Counted from the first letter of the stretch, positions 8,013-14,416 are shown. The stretch is DNA of 21,807 nt from an uncultured Oscillospiraceae bacterium (GCA_910578505.1 CAJTPV010000043.1:1-21807), one strand, 5' to 3'. The notes: generated by a model not told the origin, from the letters alone. Numbers and translations are program-made.

Positions 8013-8785
8013 ATGAAATTCGGCCACTTCGATGACGTGCGGAAGGAGTACGTCATCGACACCCCCGCTACGCCCCTGCCCTGGATCAACTACCTGGGGA
8101 ACGAGGCGTTTTTCGGCCTCATCTCCAACACTATGGGCGGCTACTGCTTCTACCGGGACGCCAAGCTCCAGCGCCTGCTGCGCTACCGCTACCACAGCGT
8201 CCCCGCCGACGAGGGCGGGCGGTTCTGCTACATCAAGGAGAAGGGCAAGCCCGCATGGAACCCCGGATTCCTTCCCACCCGGACCCCGCTGGACCGCTAC
8301 GAGTGCCGCCACGGCATGGGATACACAACAACCCCTGGATCGTCTGCGGCGAGGCGGTATTGGGCCGCGGGAACGAGGCATTCGACATCTATAAGCGCAT
8401 CTGCCCCGCCTACTTGGAAGAGGACAGCGAGGTACACGAGACGGAGCCCTATGTCTACGCCCAGACGGTGACGGGCCGTGCCTCCGGCGAGCCGGGCCAC
8501 GCCAAGAACAGCTGGCTCACCGGGACGGCCTCCTGGACGTTTGTGTCCATCAGTCAGGCGATCCTGGGCATCCAGCCGGATTATGACGGGCTGCGGATCG
8601 TTCCCTGTCTGCCGGACGAGCTGAAGGAGTTGACGGTCCGCCGGCAGTTCCGGGGCGCGGCGTATGTCATCCATATCCGGCAGACCGGAACGCGGTCTGC
8701 GGTGGTGAATGGGCAGGCTGTGGAAGGCGATATTGTTCCGCTGTTCCCGGAAGGGAGCAGGGTGCAGGTAGAGATGACACTGTAA
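8013..8785 (+). pseudogene. Second GH94 phosphorylase gene, central part deleted, frameshifted
   Basis: From the ATG at 8013 (good AGGAGG site), about 105 residues match the extreme N-terminus of GH94 enzymes (MKFGHFDDVRKEYVI, PLPWINYLGNEAFFGLISNT, ending DRYECRHGMGYT). Near 8325 the sequence jumps to the family's C-terminal region in another frame (HNNPWIVCGEAVLGRGNEAF, AKNSWLTGTASWTFVSISQ, GIQPDYDGLRIVPCLP) and ends at the TAA at 8785. Full-length members have about 800 residues; some 550 are missing, with the catalytic aspartate. The join lies in CACAAC (8324-8329), which both original sequences could plausibly have contained, so a short microhomology is possible. No active phosphorylase can be made. 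The stop merges with the ribosome site of xylB, so the genes were co-transcribed. Confidence 0.8.
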
Positions 8786-8796
8786 GGAGGAAGTTT

Positions 8797-11016
8797 ATGC
8801 TGTATATTGGAATCGACCTGGGGACCTCGGCCTGCAAGCTGCTGCTGGTGGATGAGTCCGGGCAGGTCAAAAACACCGTTGCTAAAGAATATCCCCTCTC
8901 CTTCCCCCGCCCCGGCTGGAGCGAGCAGGACCCCGCCCACTGGTGGACGGCGGTGCTGGAAGGGACGCCGGAACTGCTGGCAGGCTTTGACGCCGGGGAG
9001 GTAAAGGGCATCGGCTGCGGCGGTCAGATGCACGGGCTGGTGGCCCTGGACGGGGCGGACCGTGTCCTGCGGCCCGCCATCCTCTGGAACGACGGGCGCA
9101 CGGCGAAAGAGGTGGACTATCTCAACGAGACCGTCGGGCGAGACAAGCTGAGCCAATACACCGCCAACATCGCCTTTGCCGGATTCACTGCTCCCAAGCT
9201 GCTGTGGATGCGGGAAAATGAGCCGGAATTCTTTGTAAAAATTGAAAAAATCATGCTGCCCAAAGATTACTTGGTCTACCGGCTCACCGGCGTCCACGCC
9301 ACGGACTACTCCGACGCCTCCGGGATGCTGCTGCTGGACGTGGAGCACAAATGCTGGTCAAAAGAGATGTGCGGGCTCTGCGGCGTGACAGAAAATCAGC
9401 TCCCGAAACTCTATGAGAGCTGGGAACCAGTGGGAACGCTGCTGCCGGAGGTTGCGAAAAAGCTGGGCCTTCCGGAGAGCGTTGTGACATGCGCAGGCGC
9501 TGGCGACAACGCCGCCGCTGCCGTGGGTACCGGAACGGTAGGCAAGGGCGGCTGCAACATCAGCCTGGGGACCTCGGGGACCATCTTCATCTCATCGGAT
9601 AAATTCGGCGTAGACCCCAACAACGCCCTCCACTCTTTCGCCCACGCCGATGGAGGCTACCACCTCATGGGCTGTATGCTCTCCGCCGCCAGCTGCAACA
9701 AATGGTGGCAGGAGGACATCCTTGGCACAACAGACTACATGGGCGAACAGGCAAAAATCCTCCCGGAGAAGCTGGGCCGGAACCATGTCTACTTCCTGCC
9801 CTACCTGATGGGGGAGCGCAGTCCCATCAACGACACCAGCGCCCGCGGCACATTCATCGGCCTGACCATGGACACCAGCCGGGCGGATATGCTCCAGGCG
9901 GTGCTGGAGGGGGTGGCCTTCGCCATCCGGGACAGCTTCGAGGTGGCCCGGAGCCTGGGGGTGGATATTCCACGCTCCAACATCTGCGGCGGCGGGAGCA
10001 AGTCCCTCCTGTGGAAAACCGTCATGGCCAACGTGCTGGGTATTCCTCTGGATATCGTGACTACCGAGCAGGGGCCGGGCTACGGCGGAGCAATTCTCGC
10101 CATGGTGGCTGCGGGGCAGTTCCCCGGCGTCCGGGCCGCCTGCGATGCCCTGGTCAGCGTGGCGGATACGGTGGAGCCAGATGCGGAACTGACCGCTCTC
10201 TATGAGGACTGGTGGTGTTCCTGGGCAACTTCGGCCCGGAGACCCCGGAGACCCTTATCGCCCAGTGGTTCCACGGCCCCATCATGTACGTGGCTGCCGC
10301 CGAGGGCGACGGGGACCTCCACGATGGCCGGGGCGACGCCTACTGCGGGATGCTCAACTGCTCCTACAACCTGGGTCTCCGGGGCAAGAACAATGGGCAT
10401 CCCTGTGGCCTGCGAGGTGGATATCTACGGCGCACTGAGCGAGTACATCGGTACCTGTGTCTCCGGCGCTACCTGCACCCTGCTGGACATCAACAACACC
10501 GTCCCTGCTTCTCTCTACGAAAAGGGTATCCAGGGCAAGTATGACTGCCGCCTGACAGAGACCTTCATGGGCTTCCACTGCGGCAACACGTCCTGCTCCC
10601 TGCTGAAGAACCCCCACATGGGCTATCAGCTCATCATGAAGCGGGACCTGGAGCCGGACCTGCCCGAGCCGGACATCACCCGCGGCACTATGGAGGGCAA
10701 CATCAAGGCCGGGGACATCACCTTCTTCCGCCTCCAGTCCACCGCAGACACCCAACTGAAAGCCTATGTGGCCCAGGGCGCAGTGCTGGATGTGGACTGC
10801 GAGAGTTTCGGCTCCATCGGGGCATTTGCCATCCCGGAGATGGACCGGTTCTACCGCCATGTGCTGATTGCCAAGCGGTATCCCCACCACGGGGCCGTGG
10901 CCTTCGGCCACTGGGGCAGGGCGCTGTTCGAGGTGTTCAAGTACCTGGGCATCCAGGACATCGCCTACAACCAGCCGGCAAGCCTGCCGTATCCGGGTGA
11001 GAATCCCTTCAAATAA
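8797..11016 (+). CDS. xylB: Xylulokinase fused to isomerase remnants
   Basis: Residues 1 to about 470 are a FGGY-family xylulokinase, which phosphorylates D-xylulose for the pentose phosphate pathway. Visible are the N-terminal phosphate loop GIDLGTSACKLL, the substrate region GCGGQMHGL, the catalytic aspartate D237 in AGAGDNAAAAVG, and the C-terminal ATP-site motifs CGGGSKSLLWK and GPGYGGAIL. The last 20 or so residues of a normal 490-500-residue kinase are absent. After ALYED the frame enters a fucose-isomerase-like gene out of frame (about 60 junk residues to 10390), then falls into its correct frame to the TAA at 11016. The open frame therefore encodes a 739-residue chimera. The kinase core is complete, so residual activity is conceivable if the tail is tolerated. 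The start at 8797 follows AAGGAGG directly after the GH94 stop. Family naming is firm; pentose specificity is typical but not proven. Confidence 0.82.
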   Translation: MLYIGIDLGTSACKLLLVDESGQVKNTVAKEYPLSFPRPGWSEQDPAHWWTAVLEGTPELLAGFDAGEVKGIGCGGQMHGLVALDGADRVLRPAILWNDGRTAKEVDYLNETVGRDKLSQYTANIAFAGFTAPKLLWMRENEPEFFVKIEKIMLPKDYLVYRLTGVHATDYSDASGMLLLDVEHKCWSKEMCGLCGVTENQLPKLYESWEPVGTLLPEVAKKLGLPESVVTCAGAGDNAAAAVGTGTVGKGGCNISLGTSGTIFISSDKFGVDPNNALHSFAHADGGYHLMGCMLSAASCNKWWQEDILGTTDYMGEQAKILPEKLGRNHVYFLPYLMGERSPINDTSARGTFIGLTMDTSRADMLQAVLEGVAFAIRDSFEVARSLGVDIPRSNICGGGSKSLLWKTVMANVLGIPLDIVTTEQGPGYGGAILAMVAAGQFPGVRAACDALVSVADTVEPDAELTALYEDWWCSWATSARRPRRPLSPSGSTAPSCTWLPPRATGTSTMAGATPTAGCSTAPTTWVSGARTMGIPVACEVDIYGALSEYIGTCVSGATCTLLDINNTVPASLYEKGIQGKYDCRLTETFMGFHCGNTSCSLLKNPHMGYQLIMKRDLEPDLPEPDITRGTMEGNIKAGDITFFRLQSTADTQLKAYVAQGAVLDVDCESFGSIGAFAIPEMDRFYRHVLIAKRYPHHGAVAFGHWGRALFEVFKYLGIQDIAYNQPASLPYPGENPFK
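10212..11016 (+). pseudogene. L-fucose/L-arabinose isomerase-family remnant with two joins
   Basis: From 10212 in a second frame the sequence reads VFLGNFGPETPETLIAQWF and GDAYCGMLNCSYNLGLRGK. This is a segment of the FucI-like sugar isomerase family that is normally preceded by about 100 or more residues. Near 10390 it jumps, with a frame change, to MGIPVACEVDIYGALSEYIG and runs through the conserved C-terminal domain (GNTSCSLL, HMGYQLIMKRDLEPD, GAVAFGHWGRALFEVFKYLG) to the stop. Roughly 100-150 residues between the two parts are missing. These enzymes interconvert aldoses and ketoses, which would have supplied the substrate of the adjacent kinase. No intact active site is expected. The C-terminal piece would only be translated as the tail of the xylB chimera. 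Confidence 0.72.
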
Positions 11017-11038
11017 CCTCCAAGTTCCCTCTCATAGA

Positions 11039-11072
11039 GCAAACGGACAAGGCGCGTACCTTGTCCGTTTGC
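11039..11072 (+). terminator. Terminator after the xylB/isomerase unit
   Basis: Perfect 14-bp stem (11039-11052 with 11059-11072) around a 6-nt loop, starting 22 bases after the stop codon. The following sequence is CCCTGTTG, so the U-tract is poor, but the stem is strong. Confidence 0.65.
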
Positions 11073-11228
11073 CCCTGTTGACGCTTTAGCGACAAAAAAA
11101 ACCAGTTCATCAGAAATTTGAAAGGGATTAGGGCAATGAAATTAGTGTCTAATCGCCAACGAATACTCTATGAGTTATTTATCCAAGAGTATCGAGACAA
11201 TACTGCAAGCTGCATTTGGAAATCCCTC

Positions 11229-11257
11229 TCGACTTTTGGAGTCCGCCATGCTATACT
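11229..11257 (+). promoter_or_regulatory. Extended -10 promoter of the first chemoreceptor gene
   Basis: TCGACT (11229-11234), 17-nt spacer, TATACT (11252-11257), preceded by TGC, which gives an extended -10. Transcription would start near 11264. The stretch 11073-11228 before it has no supported gene. Confidence 0.6.
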
Positions 11258-11263
11258 GATAAA

Positions 11264-11375
11264 CGCCGTTACAAGGGATTGTCCAGCCGTCCAAGCGCTT
11301 CAACGCCGAAGGGCTGGTTTGCCGGGACGTGACAGCGGGGATGGAGAAAGCCCTTTTTCGTAACCGGCGGTTGTG
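11264..11375 (+). promoter_or_regulatory. Structured 5' leader, possible riboswitch of unidentified class
   Basis: The leader starts at the predicted transcription start. Its two ends can pair: GCCG-TTAC-AAGGG at 11265-11277 with CCCTT, GTAA and CGGC at about 11351-11368, with small bulges. Inside is a CCAGCC/GGCTGG hairpin (about 11283-11310), and CGTCC near 11288 can alternatively pair with GGGACG near 11316. The closed stem ends about 20 nt before the ribosome site. Chemoreceptor genes of Clostridia are often under cyclic-di-GMP riboswitches, but I do not see the conserved core of that class. A protein-free RNA role is inferred only from the folding. Confidence 0.4.
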
Positions 11376-11405
11376 GACAGTAAAATACGGGAGGAGAGCG
11401 GAAAC

Positions 11406-13109
11406 ATGGTTCACTACATACAAAATTTGAAAATCAGGCTGAAACTTTATATCCTCATAGGAGTCGCGCTGTTCGGAATGCTTTTGATCAGCGGCATGTC
11501 CTTCTTCCTGATGGGGCAGATGAACGAAATGACAAGCGATATTGCGACAAGCTGGCTTCCCAGTGTTGACATCGGAAGGGAGCTGAGCAACACCATTTCA
11601 AATATCCGCCTCAATGAATTGGGGTATCTCACCGCAATGTCAGATGATATGGAGAAATCCAGCCTTCAGTATCTCCAGAGTGAAAAAGAGGACATGGAGG
11701 CTCTTTTAGCCACATATGGGGCGCTCATTGATGAAGAAGAGCGGGATTTTTATCACAACGCGCTGAATTTCTGGACGCAGTACAGGGAAACAGATGAAAG
11801 AATAATGGCCCTGGCCGCGCAGGGCCGCATAGAGGATGCCCGGGAAATCCTGGACGGCGAATGCGTGGATCTTTACAATTCTTTAAACAGCGCCTTTGAT
11901 CAAATTATCACCTACAATACACAGGGCAGCGATAACGCGGCGGAGGAGAGCGCTTCCCTGTACAGAACCGCCGTCTGTGTGATGGCAGGGATCGTCCTCG
12001 CCGTGATCCTCGTGGGAGTTTTCTTCTCCTTTGTAGTGATACGGTTGATCAAAATGCCTATTTCCGAGATTGAAAGCGCTGCGGTCAAAATGGCCGAGGG
12101 AGATTTGGATGTAGTGATCTCCTATACCTCCAAAGACGAACTGGGTATTCTTGCCGCTCAGGTAAACAAATTGATCCACAAGCTCCAGATGATTATTGAG
12201 GATGAGAATAAATTCCTTGCCAGAATGGCTGAGGGAGATTTTACGGTGGATTCGGTTTGTGAGGAAGCGTATACGGGCGGCTTCTATCCCCTGCTGGTTT
12301 CTTTCCGGGGCATTGCGGAAAGGCTCAACGATACCATGCTGCAAATCAGCCAGAGTTCCTCTCAGGTCGCAAGCAGCGCGGACCAGGTATCGACCGGATC
12401 CCAGGCTCTTGCCCGGGGGGCAGCCGAGCAGGCAAGTTCCGTGCAGGAACTCGCCGCCACCATTAGTGATATCTCCAACCGGGTCAATCAAAACGCGGAC
12501 AATGCGCGACAGGCCAGTGCTGCGGCCGGTGAGGTCAGTACGAAAATGGATGTGAGCAAAGAGAAGATGCAGCAGATGATCCAGGCAATGCGGGATATCA
12601 GCACCTGCTCCAGTGAGATCGGCAAAATTATGAAGATCATCGAAGATATCGCTTTCCAAACGAATATTCTCGCTTTGAACGCCGCCGTAGAAGCCGCCCG
12701 CGCGGGCTCCGCTGGAAAAGGATTTTCCGTAGTGGCTGACGAGGTCCGCAATCTGGCAAACAAAAGCACGGAGGCCTCGGAAAACATCTCTGCTTTGATA
12801 GAAAATTCCTTAAAGGCGGTTGAAAGCGGGACGCAAATCGCGGACGATACCGCGCAGTTTTTAATGCAGGCCGTTAATGATGTAAACGAGATGACTGGCA
12901 TTATCGGACAGATTTCGGAGGCCAGCGGCGAACAGGCCGATTCCATTTCTCAAATTATTACGGGGATTGACCAGATTTCCAGTGTTGTACAGACAAACTC
13001 GGCAACCGCAGAAGAAAGTGCGGCGGCGAGCGAAGAACTGTCCAGTCAGTCGCAGCTCATGAAGGGGCTTGTAGAAAGATTCAAGCTAAAGGGCAATCCT
13101 TTCAGATGA
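11406..13109 (+). CDS. Methyl-accepting chemotaxis protein (4-helix-bundle type sensor)
   Basis: A 567-residue transmembrane chemoreceptor. TM1 lies at about 13-36. An extracytoplasmic helical sensor of about 150 residues (four-helix-bundle type) is followed by TM2 at about 188-213, a HAMP linker to about 265, and a long cytoplasmic coiled-coil signalling domain. The conserved hairpin tip (EDIAFQTNILALNAAVEAAR, then GKGFSVVADEVRNLA) is at about 415-455. It would signal through CheA/CheW to the flagellar motor; none of those genes is in the window. There is no C-terminal receptor pentapeptide. I chose the ATG at 11406 because GGGAGGAG (11389-11396) precedes it at good spacing; an in-frame GTG at 11373 lacks such a site. 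Codon and base use are visibly more AT-rich than in the flanking genes, which suggests separate acquisition. Confidence 0.92.
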   Translation: MVHYIQNLKIRLKLYILIGVALFGMLLISGMSFFLMGQMNEMTSDIATSWLPSVDIGRELSNTISNIRLNELGYLTAMSDDMEKSSLQYLQSEKEDMEALLATYGALIDEEERDFYHNALNFWTQYRETDERIMALAAQGRIEDAREILDGECVDLYNSLNSAFDQIITYNTQGSDNAAEESASLYRTAVCVMAGIVLAVILVGVFFSFVVIRLIKMPISEIESAAVKMAEGDLDVVISYTSKDELGILAAQVNKLIHKLQMIIEDENKFLARMAEGDFTVDSVCEEAYTGGFYPLLVSFRGIAERLNDTMLQISQSSSQVASSADQVSTGSQALARGAAEQASSVQELAATISDISNRVNQNADNARQASAAAGEVSTKMDVSKEKMQQMIQAMRDISTCSSEIGKIMKIIEDIAFQTNILALNAAVEAARAGSAGKGFSVVADEVRNLANKSTEASENISALIENSLKAVESGTQIADDTAQFLMQAVNDVNEMTGIIGQISEASGEQADSISQIITGIDQISSVVQTNSATAEESAAASEELSSQSQLMKGLVERFKLKGNPFR

Positions 13110-13126
13110 CGCCCTCTTGAATATCC

Positions 13127-13179
13127 CAACCCCCAATTTGAATAAATTGTTGTTAGTTGTTCGGATTGAGCTGGGGTTG
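13127..13179 (+). terminator. Probable terminator of the first chemoreceptor gene; rest of gap
   Basis: CAACCCC (13127-13133) can pair with GGGGTTG (13173-13179), followed by TTCTTT. The loop is long (39 nt), so the call is weak. From 13180 to 13340 the sequence is AT-rich with small imperfect inverted repeats (CCCTT/AAGGG, AGGC/GCCT) and no supported gene. Confidence 0.35.
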
Positions 13180-13340
13180 TTCTTTGCCTATAACCCTTAT
13201 AATTCAAGGGATACAGGCTTTTATGCCTCGGGTGCCATGTGTTTTCTTGCCCTTTTTTCCTTAAAATTTTTTGTTTGCGCCTTTTCTTCCCCTTGATTGC
13301 TTGTGGTGAGTTTTCCGCCGAAACTCAAGCAGACAAAGTA

Positions 13341-13369
13341 TTGACAAAAAGGGCTAGCGCGTATATACT
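13341..13369 (+). promoter_or_regulatory. Strong sigma-A promoter upstream of the NYN gene
   Basis: TTGACA (13341-13346), 17-nt spacer, TATACT (13364-13369). This is among the best promoters in the window and starts transcription near 13376, at the foot of the first leader hairpin. Confidence 0.8.
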
Positions 13370-13374
13370 GAGGC

Positions 13375-13460
13375 TTGTAGCAAAGCTACAACGATATAGC
13401 TAAACAGGCCCCTGGTAGTAAGCCCCCCACATATACGGGGTAGGCTGAATCCTGGGGCCT
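13375..13460 (+). ncRNA. Structured leader RNA of the NYN gene
   Basis: About 85 nt between promoter and gene fold into two elements. The first is a perfect 7-bp hairpin with an AAA loop at 13375-13391, exactly at the 5' end. The second is a GC-rich two-tier stem: AGGCCCC (13406-13412) with GGGGCCT (13454-13460), enclosing AGCC-CCCC (13421-13428) paired with GGGG and GGCT (13437-13446). The sequence TATTATATTT follows, so the second stem could act as an attenuator or end a stable small RNA. A ribosome site (AAGGAGGGG) and the gene's ATG come next. The fold is read by eye; function is unknown. Confidence 0.5.
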
Positions 13461-13484
13461 TATTATATTTCAAGGAGGGGTTAT

Positions 13485-13850
13485 ATGCCTAAGACGGCAA
13501 TCATGATTGATGGAGGTTTCTACAGAAAGCGCGCAAGGCATTTATGGGGAGAAAAGACGGCTGAAGATCGCGCAAAAGAATTAGAAGCGTATTGCAAAGC
13601 GCATTTGCACCAGAAGGACCGCGGTGTAGACCGTCAGCTTTACAGAATATTCTATTATGATTGTGCTCCTGCGGGAAGGAGGAGCGTTTACCACCCGCTG
13701 ACGCGAAAAAACGTGGATCTGGATAAGTCCGCAAAAATGGCGCGCCGAGAAGGAGTAGATTTTATCCTTGATCCCATGTGGGCTGATATTCGCCCGAGTC
13801 TTTTTGAACATATTGACGGCCTGTCTTCAATGTGGAAAAAGAAGGAATAA
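13485..13850 (+). CDS. NYN-domain (PIN-like nuclease) protein, internally shortened
   Basis: A 121-residue protein whose start (TAIMIDGGFYRKRARHLW) and middle (RQLYRIFYYDCAPAGRRSV) match the N-terminal half of NYN-domain proteins, a PIN-like RNase fold with a metal site that includes the aspartate of IDGG. From about residue 84 it jumps to the family's end (AKMARREGVDFILDPMWADI, then RPSLFEHIDGL). In full-length relatives a segment of roughly 100 residues, including the conserved GDSD metal-binding motif, lies between NPLT..D and AK.ARREG; here it is absent while the frame is kept. Loss of GDSD argues against nuclease activity. The start at 13485 has a strong AAGGAGG site. Family role is uncertain; RNA processing or defence has been proposed for relatives. 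Confidence 0.72.
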   Translation: MPKTAIMIDGGFYRKRARHLWGEKTAEDRAKELEAYCKAHLHQKDRGVDRQLYRIFYYDCAPAGRRSVYHPLTRKNVDLDKSAKMARREGVDFILDPMWADIRPSLFEHIDGLSSMWKKKE

Positions 13851-13853
13851 GAA

Positions 13854-13888
13854 AGCCGCCCCTGGCGCTACCAACACCAGGAGCGGCT
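13854..13888 (+). terminator. Hairpin directly after the NYN gene
   Basis: AGCCGC-C-CCTGG (13854-13865) pairs with CCAGG-A-GCGGCT (13876-13888) with one internal mismatch, starting 4 nt past the stop. No T-run follows, so it may protect the 3' end rather than terminate. Confidence 0.5.
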
Positions 13889-13890
13889 AT

Positions 13891-13925
13891 AGAGGGTGAA
13901 AAGTTTTGCAGGCTCTTCACCCTCT
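13891..13925 (+). terminator. Second hairpin after the NYN gene
   Basis: A perfect 10-bp stem (13891-13900 with 13916-13925) is followed by TATAATATCAT. Stem plus A/T-rich tail make a plausible terminator in series with the preceding hairpin. Confidence 0.5.
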
Positions 13926-13957
13926 TATAATATCATACTTATAGGAGAAAATGCAAC

Positions 13958-14107
13958 ATGGCGACAGCAAAAAATTACCATATAAACTTCCCGGCGGAAA
14001 CAGTCACCGTTAAAAAGGCTCTGGTGCGCGGCAAAGGGAACCAGTGGGTGGCCAGGGGGAAGCGGGGGAGACCCCGCATTCTGTGTGATTTTCCGTGTGA
14101 TATTTAG
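13958..14107 (+). CDS. Hypothetical 49-residue basic peptide
   Basis: ATG at 13958 with AGGAG ten bases upstream, TAG at 14105-14107. The product begins MATAKNYHINFPAETVTVKK and ends in a basic stretch GKRGRPRI, which resembles an AT-hook core, then CDFPCDI. I do not recognise a family. The N-terminal half looks like a genuine protein start, while the tail reads like run-on sequence, so this may be another shortened gene. A second ATG at 13951 is too close to the ribosome site and encodes only 20 residues. It lies in the AT-richer stretch behind the NYN gene, separated by two hairpins. Confidence 0.3.
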   Translation: MATAKNYHINFPAETVTVKKALVRGKGNQWVARGKRGRPRILCDFPCDI

Positions 14108-14125
14108 CCGTCGCGTGTGACATTT
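14083..14125 (+). repeat. Three short direct repeats GTGTGAYATTT
   Basis: GTGTGATTTTC at 14083, GTGTGATATTT at 14095 and GTGTGACATTT at 14115 overlap the end of the 49-residue frame. A possible promoter follows (TTGCGT 14128-14133, 16-nt spacer, TATAAT 14150-14155) and points toward the hairpins before the tRNA. Function is unknown; the repeats may be a remnant of a larger element. Confidence 0.3.
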
Positions 14126-14200
14126 GCTTGCGTTTTTGCCGTTGTGTTGTATAATATGTCAAAAAGAGACGGGAGGGAGTAAGCGGCTTTTTCTCAACAT

Positions 14201-14233
14201 CGGGCCGGAATCCAGCGCAGCGAATCCGGCCCG
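14201..14233. other. Perfect 9-bp GC-rich inverted repeat
   Basis: CGGGCCGGA (14201-14209) and its complement (14225-14233) form a strong hairpin seven bases from the larger hairpin at 14241. It may belong to the tRNA terminator region on the minus strand or to a plus-strand transcript from the TATAAT box at 14150-14155. Confidence 0.45.
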
Positions 14234-14240
14234 AAAGCGA

Positions 14241-14304
14241 AGAAATTCCCACCAGAGTGCAGTTTTCGCCGCGAGGCGGAAACGGAACGGTGGTGGGAAT
14301 TTCT
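14241..14304 (-). terminator. 14-bp hairpin behind tRNA-Leu
   Basis: Arms 14241-14254 and 14291-14304 pair perfectly over 14 bp. A nested hairpin (GTTTTCGCC with GGCGGAAAC, one wobble) fills the loop. On the minus strand it begins 4 nt after the tRNA CCA end, so it is best read as the tRNA terminator. The U-run after it is poor. Confidence 0.5.
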
Positions 14305-14308
14305 GAGC

Positions 14309-14395
14309 TGGTGCCGGTGGTGGGACTCGAACCCACACGGTATCGCTACCAACGGATTTTGAGTCCGCCTCGTCTACCAATTCCAACACACCGGC
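14309..14395 (-). tRNA. tRNA-Leu (CAA)
   Basis: An 87-nt class II tRNA on the minus strand with CCA encoded. The 7-bp acceptor stem is GCCGGTG with CACCGGC, then A and CCA. The anticodon loop CTCAAAA gives anticodon CAA, reading UUG. A long variable arm follows (GTTGGTAGCGATACC region), as leucine tRNAs have, and the T arm is GTGGGTTCGAGTCCCAC. It has its own promoter at 14417-14445. Confidence 0.95.
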
Positions 14396-14416
14396 AAATA
14401 CAATAATAACAGCTTT

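Noticed and set aside
11118..11363. 81-codon open frame before the first chemoreceptor gene
   Set aside because: The chemoreceptor promoter and the folded leader lie inside it, and the product has no recognisable features; at most a remnant.
11264..11375. Cyclic-di-GMP-I riboswitch before the chemoreceptor
   Set aside because: Position and partner gene fit, but the conserved core motifs of that class are not present; kept only as an unclassified leader.
13375..13460. Type III toxin-antitoxin RNA or retron before the NYN gene
   Set aside because: There are no tandem RNA repeats and no reverse transcriptase, and the protein is not of the ToxN fold.
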